Assembly: GCF_048544455.1 (NCBI RefSeq)
Contig: NC_133526.1
Span: 5,906,001-5,970,000 of the forward strand
DNA length: 64,000 nt
Reading direction: 5' to 3'
Origin: Silene latifolia
Lineage: Eukaryota > Streptophyta > Magnoliopsida > Caryophyllales > Caryophyllaceae
The position numbers were made by a program, and so were the translations under genes. Numbering within the stretch: position 1 is the stretch's first letter; each line of letters begins with the position of its first letter. Shown in pieces: positions 24,586-35,713 of the stretch. Below the pieces are notes generated by a model. That model worked only from the letters and a program-made list of their open reading frames with translations, made no database searches and had not been told where the DNA came from.

Positions 24586-25173
24586 TGTTCCGGGTGTAAT
24601 TCCGGAGCAGGATTATGACCACTTAAGCTTGTAGAATGACGTCGTTGCTTGTCTCTTCCTTTCGCTCTCTCCTGTAAAGATGAACAAACTGAGGGCTCGG
24701 CTTGGTACCGAGCGTACTCACTCCGACGCTCAAGTCAGTAAACTTAAAGAGATAAGTTGTGTGTTAGCTTGGCAAAGTATATTGTAGAGAGATAAGGGAG
24801 TTTTATACCAGATTAAGGTGATTTTCGGATAATCTTTGGATCCTTTTCTCAATGAGAGAAGTGGAGTATTTATAAACTTTCACCTTTTGTCGCGTAGTGG
24901 CCAAGTGGCCAAGTGGCTAGCAGTGGAAAGATGTCTTACCCTCGGCCGAGGACCCATGGCAGCGGCGGCGGGCTGGTTGACTCCATGCCGAGGGGACTTG
25001 GATGTGAGTACGCGGATATGCCTCTCGGCGGCTGGTTGCGGACCGAGACCCAGTGACAGCCGACAAAGCAGGCTATGTCGGTTATGCTGTCTAATACGTT
25101 GACTTGCTGTCTTTTGGCTTTGACCTTGCTCAATGTGTTGACTCGGTCAGCGGGTGCAGAATATCCCCCATCA
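24586..25173 (-). repeat. 5' LTR of the Tat element
   Basis: It is almost identical to 14514-15103; the few differences cluster in a GC-rich stretch of about 150 bp. The flanking GGTGG at 25174-25178 matches 14509-14513. Confidence 0.93.
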
Positions 25174-25227
25174 GGTGGTAAATCCGCAAATAATGAGTTC
25201 ATTTTGTTAATATAGACTGTCTTATAT

Positions 25228-25385
25228 AGAGGTGTTAACGAGTCGAACCGAACTCGAGTTTTGCCTTGCTCGACTTGTGCTCAAGAACCAAAGTGACCCG
25301 ATAAATTGTTGACCCGAAAATGACCTGATCTGATTTGACCCGACCTGAACCCGCCTGAATGACCCATTTGTCAGGTCTCTTGACT
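25228..25385. repeat. Fragment related to the GAGCTCG-rich Mutator MITE at 44256
   Basis: It opens GAGGTGTTAACGAGTCGAAC and contains CTTGCTCGACTTGTGCTCAA, matching the start of the 44256 element. It then runs into GACCCGA/CCTGA-rich sequence. The other end is not recognisable. Confidence 0.5.
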
Positions 25386-25789
25386 AGGGCTAGGGCTGAA
25401 CATCAGTCCAAGATTGGAGCCGACCAGACTAGACCAGAGACCGAAAATGAAATTTTCGTAGACCAAACCTAAATCTTTTCGGTCTTAGACCGAACTCGGA
25501 ATATTCGGTGTGGTCCGGACTTAGACCATGGACTTAAAACTAATTATTTCACTACTTCGTATATGATAATTACAATTAAGTTTCACCAAATTAAATGCCG
25601 TTGAATAATTAGACGATTTTTTATGAAAATAATTGTAAGAACTTTTAAGATGGCAATGAGTGATTTTATCTCTATTCAAGTAAGGTATTCAGAACTTGGA
25701 CGCAATCACATTGTTCAGGATAAACAGCAGAGATACAATTATGGAAGAATGAAACATTGCAAGAACAATGTACAATTGAAATGAATACA
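25386..25789. other. Intergenic DNA downstream of COM1
   Basis: It contains an unplaced repeat with GGTCTTAGACCGAACTCGG-type inverted words (about 25400-25530) and the probable 3' UTR of COM1 near 25650-25789. No gene was seen. Confidence 0.4.
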
Positions 25790-28266
25790 TTAATTTTCAG
25801 TGTCAAATCCAATATTCCAAAACCCCTCAGGGGTCATCGGAGGAATATACCGATACCTGTGCCGTGAAACACCATCATGATGCTCACATCGAAGATTATG
25901 TTTGTTAATTTCTCCTTCTTTGCCCTCACCATCACCATGCACAGCATCATAAAACTTTTTACACTGTTTGCATTCTATTCCATTCAGGTTCTCTCTCTCA
26001 GCTTTTTTCCTGACAGGCTCCACAAATTTGAAGTCTTTTGGGCCAACTTTCCGTGCTTTCTGTACGTGCTTATCTGGACCAGGTCTAGGTCGCATGTCTT
26101 GTGTTTCATCATCGGAGCTATCAGAAACCGCCTCTTTGGAATTAAGGGTTGTAGCATTGTGCTGATTGTCCTGCACTGCCTTGATTAGGTTTCCTCTAAT
26201 GTTGTCGTAAGGGGTATCAAGGAAATCATCATGTGGGTCAGCCCCACCAGGGCTTTGACGAGAGCGAGTCTCTCTCCAGCCAGATGCAGGGCGCTTTGTG
26301 CCAGCTGATGAGCTCAGAACTTTTTTGGTGGTCCAATTTGTTCGGACAGGAGATGAAGAACAAGGTGGAGAGCGGGAGTTAGCCATTTGATTTAGTTGGC
26401 CACTTAGTTCATCGTCTGAGTTCTGCATGGAATCAACTTCTTTCTTTACTTTGCTTAGTTCAGCACCGAATACATTACCTACAGGATTTTTTATTTTGAT
26501 TTCTGCATTACATGGTCAATTGTCAGACATTTTCTATATGTTTTTTTTTTCTAAGAAATCAGAAATCTTTTGCATATGAACAAAATAAACTTGGCAAATG
26601 CAGGGAAAAAAAGGGGAATATATTAATGGTTGGTGTTTAATGACTACAAGAAGTCAACAACATTACCGCCATATCCCAAGGGGTCCCCAGCAAATTGAAA
26701 GCAAGGGGGGTCGGATATACGCAGCCTTGCCTTTGTGTTAACAATCTAGAGAGATTGTTTTCAATGACCCATAATAGAATTTGCGTCAAGAATTGAACAT
26801 TAATGCATGCCACTCGACAATAAAAAGAAATGCAATCAGTTTAGTGAGACAATGACCTTAATTCCATCATAATTCATAATCAATGATAAATGAAAAGAAA
26901 GTTAGACTACGCTCATGAAACCTCGGTGACGGTTTCCGCCTTTTTGGCTGAACGATCTTTACAGATGCAGGGAAATGAAAAAGGTCAGATGTTCATGTGT
27001 AATAATTAGTGATATTAAAGTCAAATTATGCAATTCAAACTTCAGTGACAGTTTCTTGCAGCGACTCTTACCAGGTGGTGCAGAAGTTTTGTTATCGTTG
27101 CTTAAGTGATCACTTCCCTCTTCTTCCTTAATCTGGAGCAGCATCCCTTCACTGGTAGGACCTAATTTCCTAAGAAGGAAAATTTGCTGGGATTTAAGCT
27201 TTTTATATGCAGCGACAACATCTCTTCGTTTCTGAGATTCTGCTGATAACTCAGCGTTTTTAAGTTCAAGCTGTTTGGCCAAAACATTAACATTGGGCGT
27301 CATGCTAGTCCCGTTTCTAGGCTTATCCCGACATTCTTCAACGTTGTTTTCCAAATTAGTAATTCTAGACAGAAGTACTTGCTTCTCTTTCTCACATGCA
27401 CTCAGCAGCTGTTCCTTCTTTGTCAATTCAGACTTGTTTCTGTTGACTTGTTCGACTGATTGTTCTTGCAAATGAGTCGCCTCCTCTAATTCAATGCTTT
27501 TTCTCCTAAGCTCGTTTCTTAGACCACTTACACAGGCTTCCATGTTTTCTAGCTGCACTGCAAGTTGTTTCTTTTCTTTCTCAAAATTACTGACCATTTG
27601 CTCATGGTTAGAAATGGTCAGCGTTTGTGTATCAATCTTCCGAATAAACTCCTTTTCCAACTTTTTTCCCTTATTAACCTCTTCATGCTTTTCTTGAAGA
27701 TCTTTGCTGAGAGTCATGACCTTTTCCTCCTGTTCTCTGAACTTTTCAAGGAGGGAGTTTATTTTCTCTTCTTTTTCTTTCAACTGCTTTTCAATGCTTA
27801 TAATGACAGATGACTTCGACTCAACAACTTCAAGCAACTTAGCATGAAACCGCGATCCTTCATCAACCTCTTTTGTCTTTGTGGCCAACATCTCCTCCAG
27901 CACAGCAACTCTTTCGAGTAGCTTCACATTCTCGGTTTGGGCAGCCTTGCATTCTTCAATGGCTTGTTCCTTCTCAACAAAAATGCCGTTTAATTGATTC
28001 TTCAGGTCACTAACTTGTCCTTTCCACTCGTCTTCGGCAACTGCCCTTGCTTCAGAATACAACTTCTCAGCACATTTTGAGTTCTTCTGAAAATTGGGGT
28101 AAAGCTGACTACAAAAGATATACTCCACCTGCGAAATTCTATCTTTGGCTTCTTGGATTGAAGCCACTAGAATAGTGCTCAGCCCTGATATGTACTTTGT
28201 GTCATTGCCCTCCACGGGAAGGCCCATTTCCGGACTCTTCTCCGAGTCCAAATAATTACATTGCAT
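25790..28266 (-). CDS. COM1: COM1/GR1 (gamma response 1), plant CtIP/Sae2 homologue, 635 aa
   Basis: There are two coding exons on the minus strand: 28266-27072 and 26502-25790, phase 1, joining ...SAPP to EIKIKNPVGNVFGAE. The N-terminus has the conserved block ISGLSTILVASIQEAKDRIS and YIFCSQLYPNFQ. Residues about 75-360 are a long coiled coil (oligomerisation). The C-terminal Sae2/CtIP domain has ECKQCKKFYDAVHGDGEG, RCEHHDGVSRHRYRY and PPMTPEGFWNIGF; it includes the paired CxxC and RHR motifs. The protein works with the MRE11-RAD50-NBS1 complex to resect DNA double-strand ends, and in plants it is needed to process SPO11-bound ends in meiosis. The length is a little above the Arabidopsis protein's as I recall it. 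The first in-exon ATG was used as start; the leader exon at 29212-29330 has no ATG. The model differs from a read-through frame past 27072. Confidence 0.92.
26640..26800. repeat. SINE-like repeat relic in the COM1 intron
   Basis: It contains CAACAACATTACC, then GGGGTCGGATATACGCAGCC and TTGTTTTCAATGACCC. These words are typical of dispersed plant SINE tails. Similar starts occur at 32052 and 50692. No target duplication was seen. Confidence 0.5.
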
Positions 28267-29211
28267 ATCTCTGCTTTCAAAAAAGAAGAATACCACTCAT
28301 TCCTAGTCTCCTAGTCTCTTAGATATACCTACAAAAATGGCAAACTCACCTCATCAATAAAAACCTTGTTCCACCAAACAACGCAATTAAATATGTACCA
28401 AGAAGAAGTTTCATCCATATAAGATTAAAGTCTTCACAAGAGTTGCTTGATCTAAATAAAAAGTATGCATCTAATCAGCATCGTGCCCGCAATACACTAA
28501 TAGAAGTCACATTCAGTGATTACAGTCTTTATTACAAAAATGAACCATCTAACAAAAATCAGGGGTTAGCAGCAGCAATCTATCTACCCTAAAAACCAAG
28601 ACAAAACTCATATACAACCATTAGTATGCGTGTACAACGAATGTTATACGTCTTATTACACTGGTGGAGCTAGGGGACCTAGCACGAACGATCATCCTTC
28701 CTGTGCACCAGCAATTTGAAATTGAAGTTAAAATGTTAAACATTTCAGCTTATTTTCTATTTTACCTTGTTCCGTCAATAATTTTCCCCGTTCTTTAACA
28801 AAAAATCCTGATTCCGCCACTGTCTTATCTAATAAATGATTTAATGACTATTCTCCGAATACAACCGTCTTACACAAGACTAACCGATAAACTAATAAGA
28901 AATTGTATAACCAATCTGAATCCCATTTCATAAAATAATAACACTATCACTCAAAAATCTTTCCATCTAGCTAATCCAAAGTTCACCGCATCCTCACACC
29001 ACCATTTTTCGATTAATTAACATTAAACAACAATAATTAAGTAATAAACTAGCATAAATCAATGAATTTAGGGGAGAATTTGGGGAATGCGTATAGGTAA
29101 TACAATTTCGGCACTGAAATACTACAAAACAACAATACATTGATAAAAACAGGAAAAAAGAGGAAATGTTATATGATTGAAGTTGTTAAAAGAGATAGAT
29201 TAAGGAAATAC

Positions 29212-29330
29212 CGAAGTTTCAAATGCGGAATCTCGCAAGATATAGGTTTAATTCTTCAATTTGGGGGTTTTCAAATTTCTAGGGTTTGCTGGTAATTTGA
29301 TCTGGATTTTCGAGGGAAGAGACTGAGAGC
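29212..29330 (-). promoter_or_regulatory. Leader exon and promoter-proximal region of COM1
   Basis: Minus-strand sequence ends in CTTCG|GTATTTCC, a usable donor, and the exon body has AAACCCTAGAAATTTG with no ATG. A spliced 5' UTR explains why the coding start lies about 950 bp downstream. Confidence 0.5.
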
Positions 29331-30356
29331 GCGAAGAGTCAATTGAAGTAAGAATCAAGCAAACAAAACCAAATTTGTTGACCAACGAATAGTCCAAAGT
29401 AGACCGGTTAAACAGGTCAATTGGGTTGAATCAGCCCGGTTATAGTAGGCTGGTTAATTCGATTTGCAAATATTAGGATCGGATTGGGTCATTTCGTGTT
29501 CGGGTTAGTTTTAGATCAACAATTATCAAGTTACTAGATTTCATGCCCGGGCGTTGCCCAGGTAATATCCTTATGCTAATGTTGAATCAGAATACATAAT
29601 AAATACTTCACATAATATCATAACATTTGTGAAACATACATACAAACAAAAATCTGAGTTTGTCACCAAGAAAAATTCAAGACCAACTTCTTGTTAACAG
29701 AAATATCATTCATATATAAGACGGGTGTATCCGTCTTAACATTAAAACAGGTTAAGTATCATCCAACTTGTACATATAAGATAAATTTTCGTTCTTTTCC
29801 TTATGCTTTCTGTTTTTGTTTTATTCAAACAATGTGACTTGTCTTAAGTTTAAGACAAATATATCTCGATTAAATAAGAATTTGTAAAACTCGATTAGAA
29901 GTGAGACTATATTACATAGAGTAACAACTACGGATTAACAATTACTACAAAATAAATGTTAAAAAAAAATGACACTAAAAGAGGATTATAATGCATTAAA
30001 GTTTCCATTTTATACAACTATATCTATTTATTATTGCTTACAATCTCAATATAGTACTTAAAACATCAGAATAAAGTATGTGTCAAGAATATATACAGCT
30101 AATGAATTACTTAAAACTTTCTACGTTAGCATTTGTTTAGTGGTAGCTTACAACGAATAAAGTTGACGAAAGCATACAATAAACGAAAATAGAGATAATC
30201 GTAGAAATTTATCTTCCATGTACTATATATAGATATGTAGTATCAGTCTTTTAGTCAAATAGAAGTAAAGTATTGGCGTGTACTCATGTAGTATAAAGTA
30301 TTTCAACAATTTTTGTATAAAACGGTTTTCTATAAGTGTTCAGTAAGTTATATTGA

Positions 30357-30395
30357 TTAGAATTAATACCCGTGCGATGCACCAACCTGTTAGTA
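30357..30395 (-). mobile_element. Helitron 3' end H3 (CTAA type)
   Basis: On the minus strand a GGTGCATCGCAC...GGGTATTAATT hairpin-like stretch is followed by CTAA and a T. This is the 3' terminus of another Helitron. Its 5' end could not be found, so only the end is annotated. Confidence 0.5.
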
Positions 30396-31012
30396 ATGAC
30401 TTTCATTCTATCTGTGCTATATTAATGACCTATGTGATTCTCAATTACTTAAATAAAAAAGTAAAAATTCACTATCTGAATTAGTCAAGACATTTTAAAT
30501 GTATCCTTTTGAGAATTATTTACAAAGTATTACATCCACAATAATTCTCCTTGCATTCTTTAAAATCCCTACTCTTTAAAAAACCCAAAATTGGGTTACT
30601 GTAGCTGTAAGTGTTTCTGACCAAAGTTGGAGCGATGAGAAATAAGATGAAATTATGGGTCAATGATAACCTTAAGCACTTAATTAAATTAATTGATAAA
30701 TATTACAGTAAACTTTAAATTTAGATGTCTTAGATTTAAGAGCTTGAGCATGGGTTTAACTTAGGAGGAAAGGTTGTAAACTTGTACGGAGTAATAATTA
30801 GATATTATAGGATTGCTTGGTGTTTTAAGCTTTACTAAAAAGTTACACCAAACCATCTTTGATCTGCTCTGCTAGTTTGCAAGTAGCTGCGAAGCAAATA
30901 GAAAATAAATGAGCAAGAATCTTTAGTTATAGACATAGATGTTAAGCTCCCTAAAGTAATCAAATTATTAAAGTAAACATAATAATTATAGGTGCATAAA
31001 TCAAATGTAATA

Positions 31013-31104
31013 CTCCCTCCGTCTCGGTCAATGGTTTACATACACCTACTTTATTTCCACCTCATACAATAAACTAACGTAAACTATTGACTGGGACAGA
31101 AGGG
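31013..31104. mobile_element. Stowaway-like MITE, 92 bp
   Basis: The ends CTCCCTCCGTCTCGGTCAAT and GACTGGGACAGAAGGG are inverted copies. TA flanks both sides (31011-31012, 31105-31106). Confidence 0.85.
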
Positions 31105-32051
31105 TACTCAATATTAGAACACATAATTAAATTTGCAAAATAAACTCCTTTTATGAAGGGATCAAGGGGAGGGAGTGATTGCGGACACATAGATTACAGT
31201 AGATGTGTTTTAGTAAAATTCATTATTCTACATGTCATGATGTTATATGGAAAAGTTAAATACAACTTTATCTCATTACAAATACTTTCATATTTTATAC
31301 GGGAGTTTTTTTTTTGATTGCTTATAAAAAAGGAAAAGACAAATATTTTATAAGCAAATGCTTTTGCTACTAATCTTTCTGTTAAACTGTTTCATAAAAA
31401 TAATAATATACTACTCCGTAATCGGTGTGATCATATATTTCGGGACCTTATTGTATCTTTAGAAATCCTTTTCAATACTAATTATGACCTTTTTAGTTTG
31501 TAATCCCTGCATAACCGTATTCTGCATAACATAACTAACAAAAAATTAATTTCAAATTCAATGGTAAGCATAAACATGATTCCACTTGTAAAAGAAAGAT
31601 ACCTCCATAAGCAAAATCCTAAGTCAGCATATATTACCTTCTAAGGAAGAGAGTCAATCGCTTGTTTTACTCCGAAGCTTACACAGTTTAGTATATGATC
31701 ATATATTTTGTTCAAATTATCCCCACTTGCATATTTGTATACTACCTTTGTTCAAGTCATTTGTTTACCTTTGATTAAGGTACATCTCACAAAGAATATA
31801 GAAGGTAAGTAAATAAACAGACAGAGGTAGTTCCATAAGATAATGTGTTCATGTTTAGAATTTAGTGTTTGTATAGTTAGTTCATAAAGAGGTGGACTCT
31901 TCTCTATACGAAGTAGTAGAATCTTGCATAATACCAATAAGTAGAGAGGAAAAACGACTAAATTGAGCTTAGCATGATATGATCAATGATCATATACACT
32001 ACGTAGTTGATTGAGATAGTATAATTGTTCTGGTAAAGATCGAGATAATCG

Positions 32052-32115
32052 TTCTGGTACAACAACAACATTACCCCAGTGCCTCAATGGCTGCCGCAAA
32101 TTGCGGGGTAAAATA
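32052..32115. repeat. SINE-like fragment with a CAACAACAACATTACCCC start
   Basis: It also has AGTGCCTCAATGGCTGCCG and TTGCGGGGTAA. It resembles the words at 26650 and 50692 and is truncated within H1. Confidence 0.45.
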
Positions 32116-32738
32116 AAATAAAATATATTAGACATGAATTACGGAACATTCATCTAGGTATTATATTAGACATGTTTTTACATAAGATACCACTAATTAA
32201 CTAATATGACTTACCACCATATTCACATCACAATACCCATCTTACTTTGTAATGTCAGTCATAAATAATGATATCAAGCAAAGATTACCTCTTAAGATGA
32301 TAACTATTTTCCGGCAACGTAATAACCATGCTTCGTCATTCTTCCATGATCGCCACATCCTACAAAATGAACAAAGTTATATAATTAAATTATGTAAACT
32401 CAAGTATATAAAAACAATTTAATAACACATAAGTCATTGATATAAATGAAAATAATCAAAAGAATGGGTAACATGATTTGCGTAGGCAAAAGTCCCTCTA
32501 TGAATTAATGTATAACTCAATTAATTATACATATAAAGCCTCTTAGAACTCTTGTAATAGGTTAGATACGTAGTAGTTAATGTGAATTTGCCTTTATTAT
32601 AATCTTTTTTAATTCTAATTTTTATCTATAATTTGTTAGATATTGATTAGAGATAATATATTTCATAAACTAATTAATTTATTAAACAAAAGCAGTAGCC
32701 AATGAAATCGCTCCAAAAGTTCATCTTTTAAGTATATA

Positions 32739-35079
32739 CTAGATTTCATGCCCGGGCATTGCCCGGGTAATATCGTAACAATGGCTTTCAATAGTTTATC
32801 ACTTTATCATAATATTTATTAAGAGATAACTTGAGTTATTAATCGTCTAACAGTAGCATTATAATACTTGGTTACACAATGATCGATACGAAATCAATGT
32901 AATTCACTTTGAAATAACTCGAGTATTTTTAAATTGAGTTGGACTGTTTATTGAGTTACATGCATAGACGATATAATGATAATGTATATACATATAATAA
33001 TTTCAATCGCTTGGCAAATTTATCAACTATTGTCGACATTTTTATCTAAACTATCCGAAATACCTCTTTTGCCCATATTAGTTTGCCTATAGATAATCTT
33101 ATAAATAATAAGGCATGAATAAAAATTCGAGCAAAAACCATAAGCCATTGGGAGATTATCTTCCTTTTCCCAATCAAACGACTTCCGTCAAATTTAATCC
33201 TATCTAGTCTTCTGAAATACCGTCAAATTTGCTGATTATTGTCTTATCAAATTCTATATTATATACTCATATGTGTTATAGTTGTATACAAATTGGTTTT
33301 GACTTGTAATTTTATTTAATACTCCGTATTTCTCACATAGATGATAGATCTAATTAGTTTCAATGTTTCATACATAATGTTTGTTGATGATGGACGTTGT
33401 AAAAAATAACAAATACTTATTTGAGACGGTTATATGCTTAAGAGAAACTTACTAATAAAAGAGAGATTAAAATTTAAAAACACCATATTCTCAGTTTCTA
33501 AGCTAAAAGGAGGATAGTTTCTCATACTCATATTGAATTCGCCAATCTATTATCTTCTGGCTAGAGATTGATGTAGATCTTTAGTGGACAGCTAAATATA
33601 TAAATAAAGGGATGATCGTAAACAAAATCTTAGAAATCAATAGAAGTATATATACACACATAAAAATACTACGAAGCACATAAAAATGGCACATGTACGT
33701 GGTATATCTGTCTATATTATTGATGTTTCAGCAGGATTCATTAGTATAGAACAATGACAAGCACAAAATTGAATAAAACACACCTTTTTTCACTACACAA
33801 GCACAAAATTGAATGAAACATAGGAAAATTGATGAACTCACCATAATGATGCATACATAGATAGGGTCACAGTTACACATCACAACTGAACAAAGTATTC
33901 TTATTCACAAATTCTCATTATAGACGGGTATATCCGTCTATAATAAGAGACGGGTCAGATCCCTCTCACAAAGAGGCAAGTGGGAGGGCAAGTGGAAAAC
34001 CAAGTGGGTTACCATTTGGCCTCCCACTTGCCTCTTTGTGAGCACAAATTCTCATTGAAGACATGACATATCCGTCACAAGCTGAAGACGGATACCATTT
34101 TACCTCACAATGTACCCATTTTTTCTCTCTCTGCAACACTATTCATGTGGTCCCCTTTCTCCACTAACCCATTTTGTTACCATTTTATCTCACAAAATAT
34201 CCGTCACAAATGGTAACCCGTCACAAGGGAGACCAATTGCTTTGTGAAAGGGATCCGACCCGTCTCTCATTATAGACGGATATCACCCGTCTATAATGAG
34301 ACTTGCTGATTCTTATTAGTAGAGTAGGACTATGCTTTATTAGGATTTCATTAGTATACTATTGTTCGTGGGTATGGCTTTTATATATTACTAAAATTTG
34401 GGAAAGACGGTCTCTCACTAAGTTATTGAGAAATCACTTTTTTGTACCTCTTTATATATTTCGTGATCCCATTATTGTTGATCGTGACCTATAATCTAAA
34501 CTACCATTAATATCCAGTGTGACTATTATTTAAGAGAAAGAACGACGGCTACCAGCTACTTACTTATTATGGTATGGGTTGATATTGTTGGCTTTGTTGG
34601 CTTTTTGATGATCTGAACACACACAAAAAAAAAGCATTAGTACCAATAATTAATACACCAAAATAAACCTAGCAATAATAAAATTCAACAAACTAAAGTA
34701 CGTAAAACTAAGAGCAAATCGCATCATAAATAAGGGGAAAATAAGTAAAGCTAATTCATGAAAACTAATACATGACCAGATTGTATTTATAGTCTCTATT
34801 TTAAGCATCCTATAATTCCTACCAAATGTAGTTTTTTCAAAGGAAAACTCTCCTAGGAGTTTCTACGTGAGTGCAATTAATGTTGCATCAATTCTTATCT
34901 TAATCAAATATATACTGATTAATTGAATATTTTTATCTTTGTATATATTTTATCTATTTATTGATACACATAATTTATTCAACAAAAGTAATAGCCAATG
35001 AAATCGCTCTAAAGTAATAGCCAATGAAATCGCTTCAAAAGTTCCTTTTTAAGTATATATATATTGATATTGATATTGA
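32739..35079 (-). mobile_element. Non-autonomous Helitron H2, directly beside H1
   Basis: The 3' end (plus-strand CTAG at 32739-32742, preceded by A) has the perfect hairpin CCCGGGCATTGCCCGGG. The 5' end region (34985-35067) has GCCAATGAAATCGCTTCAAA, TTTTTAAGTATATA and GATATTGATATTGAT; the terminal TC is one of three positions (35067, 35073 or 35079). No coding frame was seen. A compound MITE is inserted at 33908-34307. Confidence 0.65.
33908..34307. mobile_element. Compound MITE: one TATAGACGG element carrying another
   Basis: The outer ends CTCATTATAGACGGGTATAT and the inverse of CGTCTATAATGAGACTTGC match for about 65 bp. Inside at 34045 a second family end (CACAAATTCTCATTGAAGAC) begins, with its partner near 34220. 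A 23-bp perfect inverted repeat lies at 33965-33987 and 34020-34042. Confidence 0.65.
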
Positions 35080-35713
35080 TTTCTAAATAATAATATCATT
35101 AATTGGTGTGCAATAATAACATTCAGATTGGTTTATATTTGGATTAATTCGGCTTCAAGTCAAGCTTAGATCTCGTATTCGGGTGTCAGACTGTCAGGTC
35201 AGGTTATTCAGGTCGGTCAATTCGAATTCGAATCCATTTTCCCAGTCAACTCGAAGCTGGTAAAGAGTTTTTTTTATGTTATGGTACATCACTTAATCAA
35301 AATGTGTTTTATGAATATCGTTTCTGTTTTTTTTTTTTTTTTTTTTGGTTTTTAAAAACCTTTAAAAATAAAATTCGTTGCATACTACTATATAACCGGA
35401 ATCTTATACGAGTATTTCATTTGCGCTATCTTCACTTTTTTTCCCATCTTCATTTTTCTATTCTTTGACTCCAATTTTTCCGACAATATAACTTTCATCA
35501 AAAGATGTCTTATCGTGATCGGGTATGTCATTTCGGGTTAGGTTCAGATTTTACTTGATTTAGCTCCTCAATTCATATTAGGTTGATATTTTCCTATTAT
35601 TTTACTAGTTCGAGTTTTATTTTTAGTCATTATCTAGCGAATTTTTAAAATTAGTTAACATTTAATACCTTTCACGAACATCGTTCGTAACACATTAAAA
35701 TGTTTAAATTTTA
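35080..35713. other. AT-rich intergenic DNA, nothing recognised
   Basis: A T-tract lies near 35325-35347. No gene or defined repeat was seen. Confidence 0.4.

Larger units (their letters stand above)
14514..25173 (-). mobile_element. Tat-lineage Ty3/Gypsy retroelement with two LTRs, about 10.7 kb, broken
   Basis: The LTRs at 14514-15103 and 24586-25173 (590 and 588 bp) are nearly identical, and the five bases GGTGG flank the element on both sides. Next to the right LTR is a TGGCGCCGTCTGT-type primer-binding site (24571-24583, minus sense). Next to the left LTR is a polypurine tract, GCTGGGGGCAAAT. Going 5' to 3' on the minus strand come gag, protease, reverse transcriptase, two RNase H regions, integrase and a long spacer with an antisense gene. 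This order, including the extra archaeal-type RNase H and the antisense gene, is typical of Tat elements such as Grande and Retand. Gag-pol is broken by about eight interruptions. The close match of the LTRs points to a recent insertion. It lies between the p23-2 promoter and the 3' end of COM1. Confidence 0.95.
29534..32738 (-). mobile_element. Non-autonomous Helitron H1 (with internal insertions)
   Basis: The minus-strand 3' end reads CCTGGGCAACGCCCGGGC (a hairpin), seven bases, then CTAG, followed by T. That is the Helitron terminus. The other end (about 32695-32738) has GCCAATGAAATCGCTCCAAA and TTTTAAGTATATA, which matches the 5' end of H2 at 35040. No Rep or helicase frame is present. 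A second Helitron 3' end (30357) and a Stowaway (31013) lie inside. The exact 5' TC was not seen. Confidence 0.6.

Noticed and set aside
26915-26965. Possible extra coding exon in the COM1 intron
   Set aside because: Joined to exon 1 it hits a stop after 14 codons. Its only good donor (GAG|GTTTCA) leaves the wrong phase for the last exon. The direct junction 27072 to 26502 keeps the frame and matches the family.
26959-27071. Read-through frame extending COM1 exon 1 (KSRCKKLSLKFEL...)
   Set aside because: It starts at a strong donor, CACCTG|GTAAGAG, and has no relation to the family's sequence.
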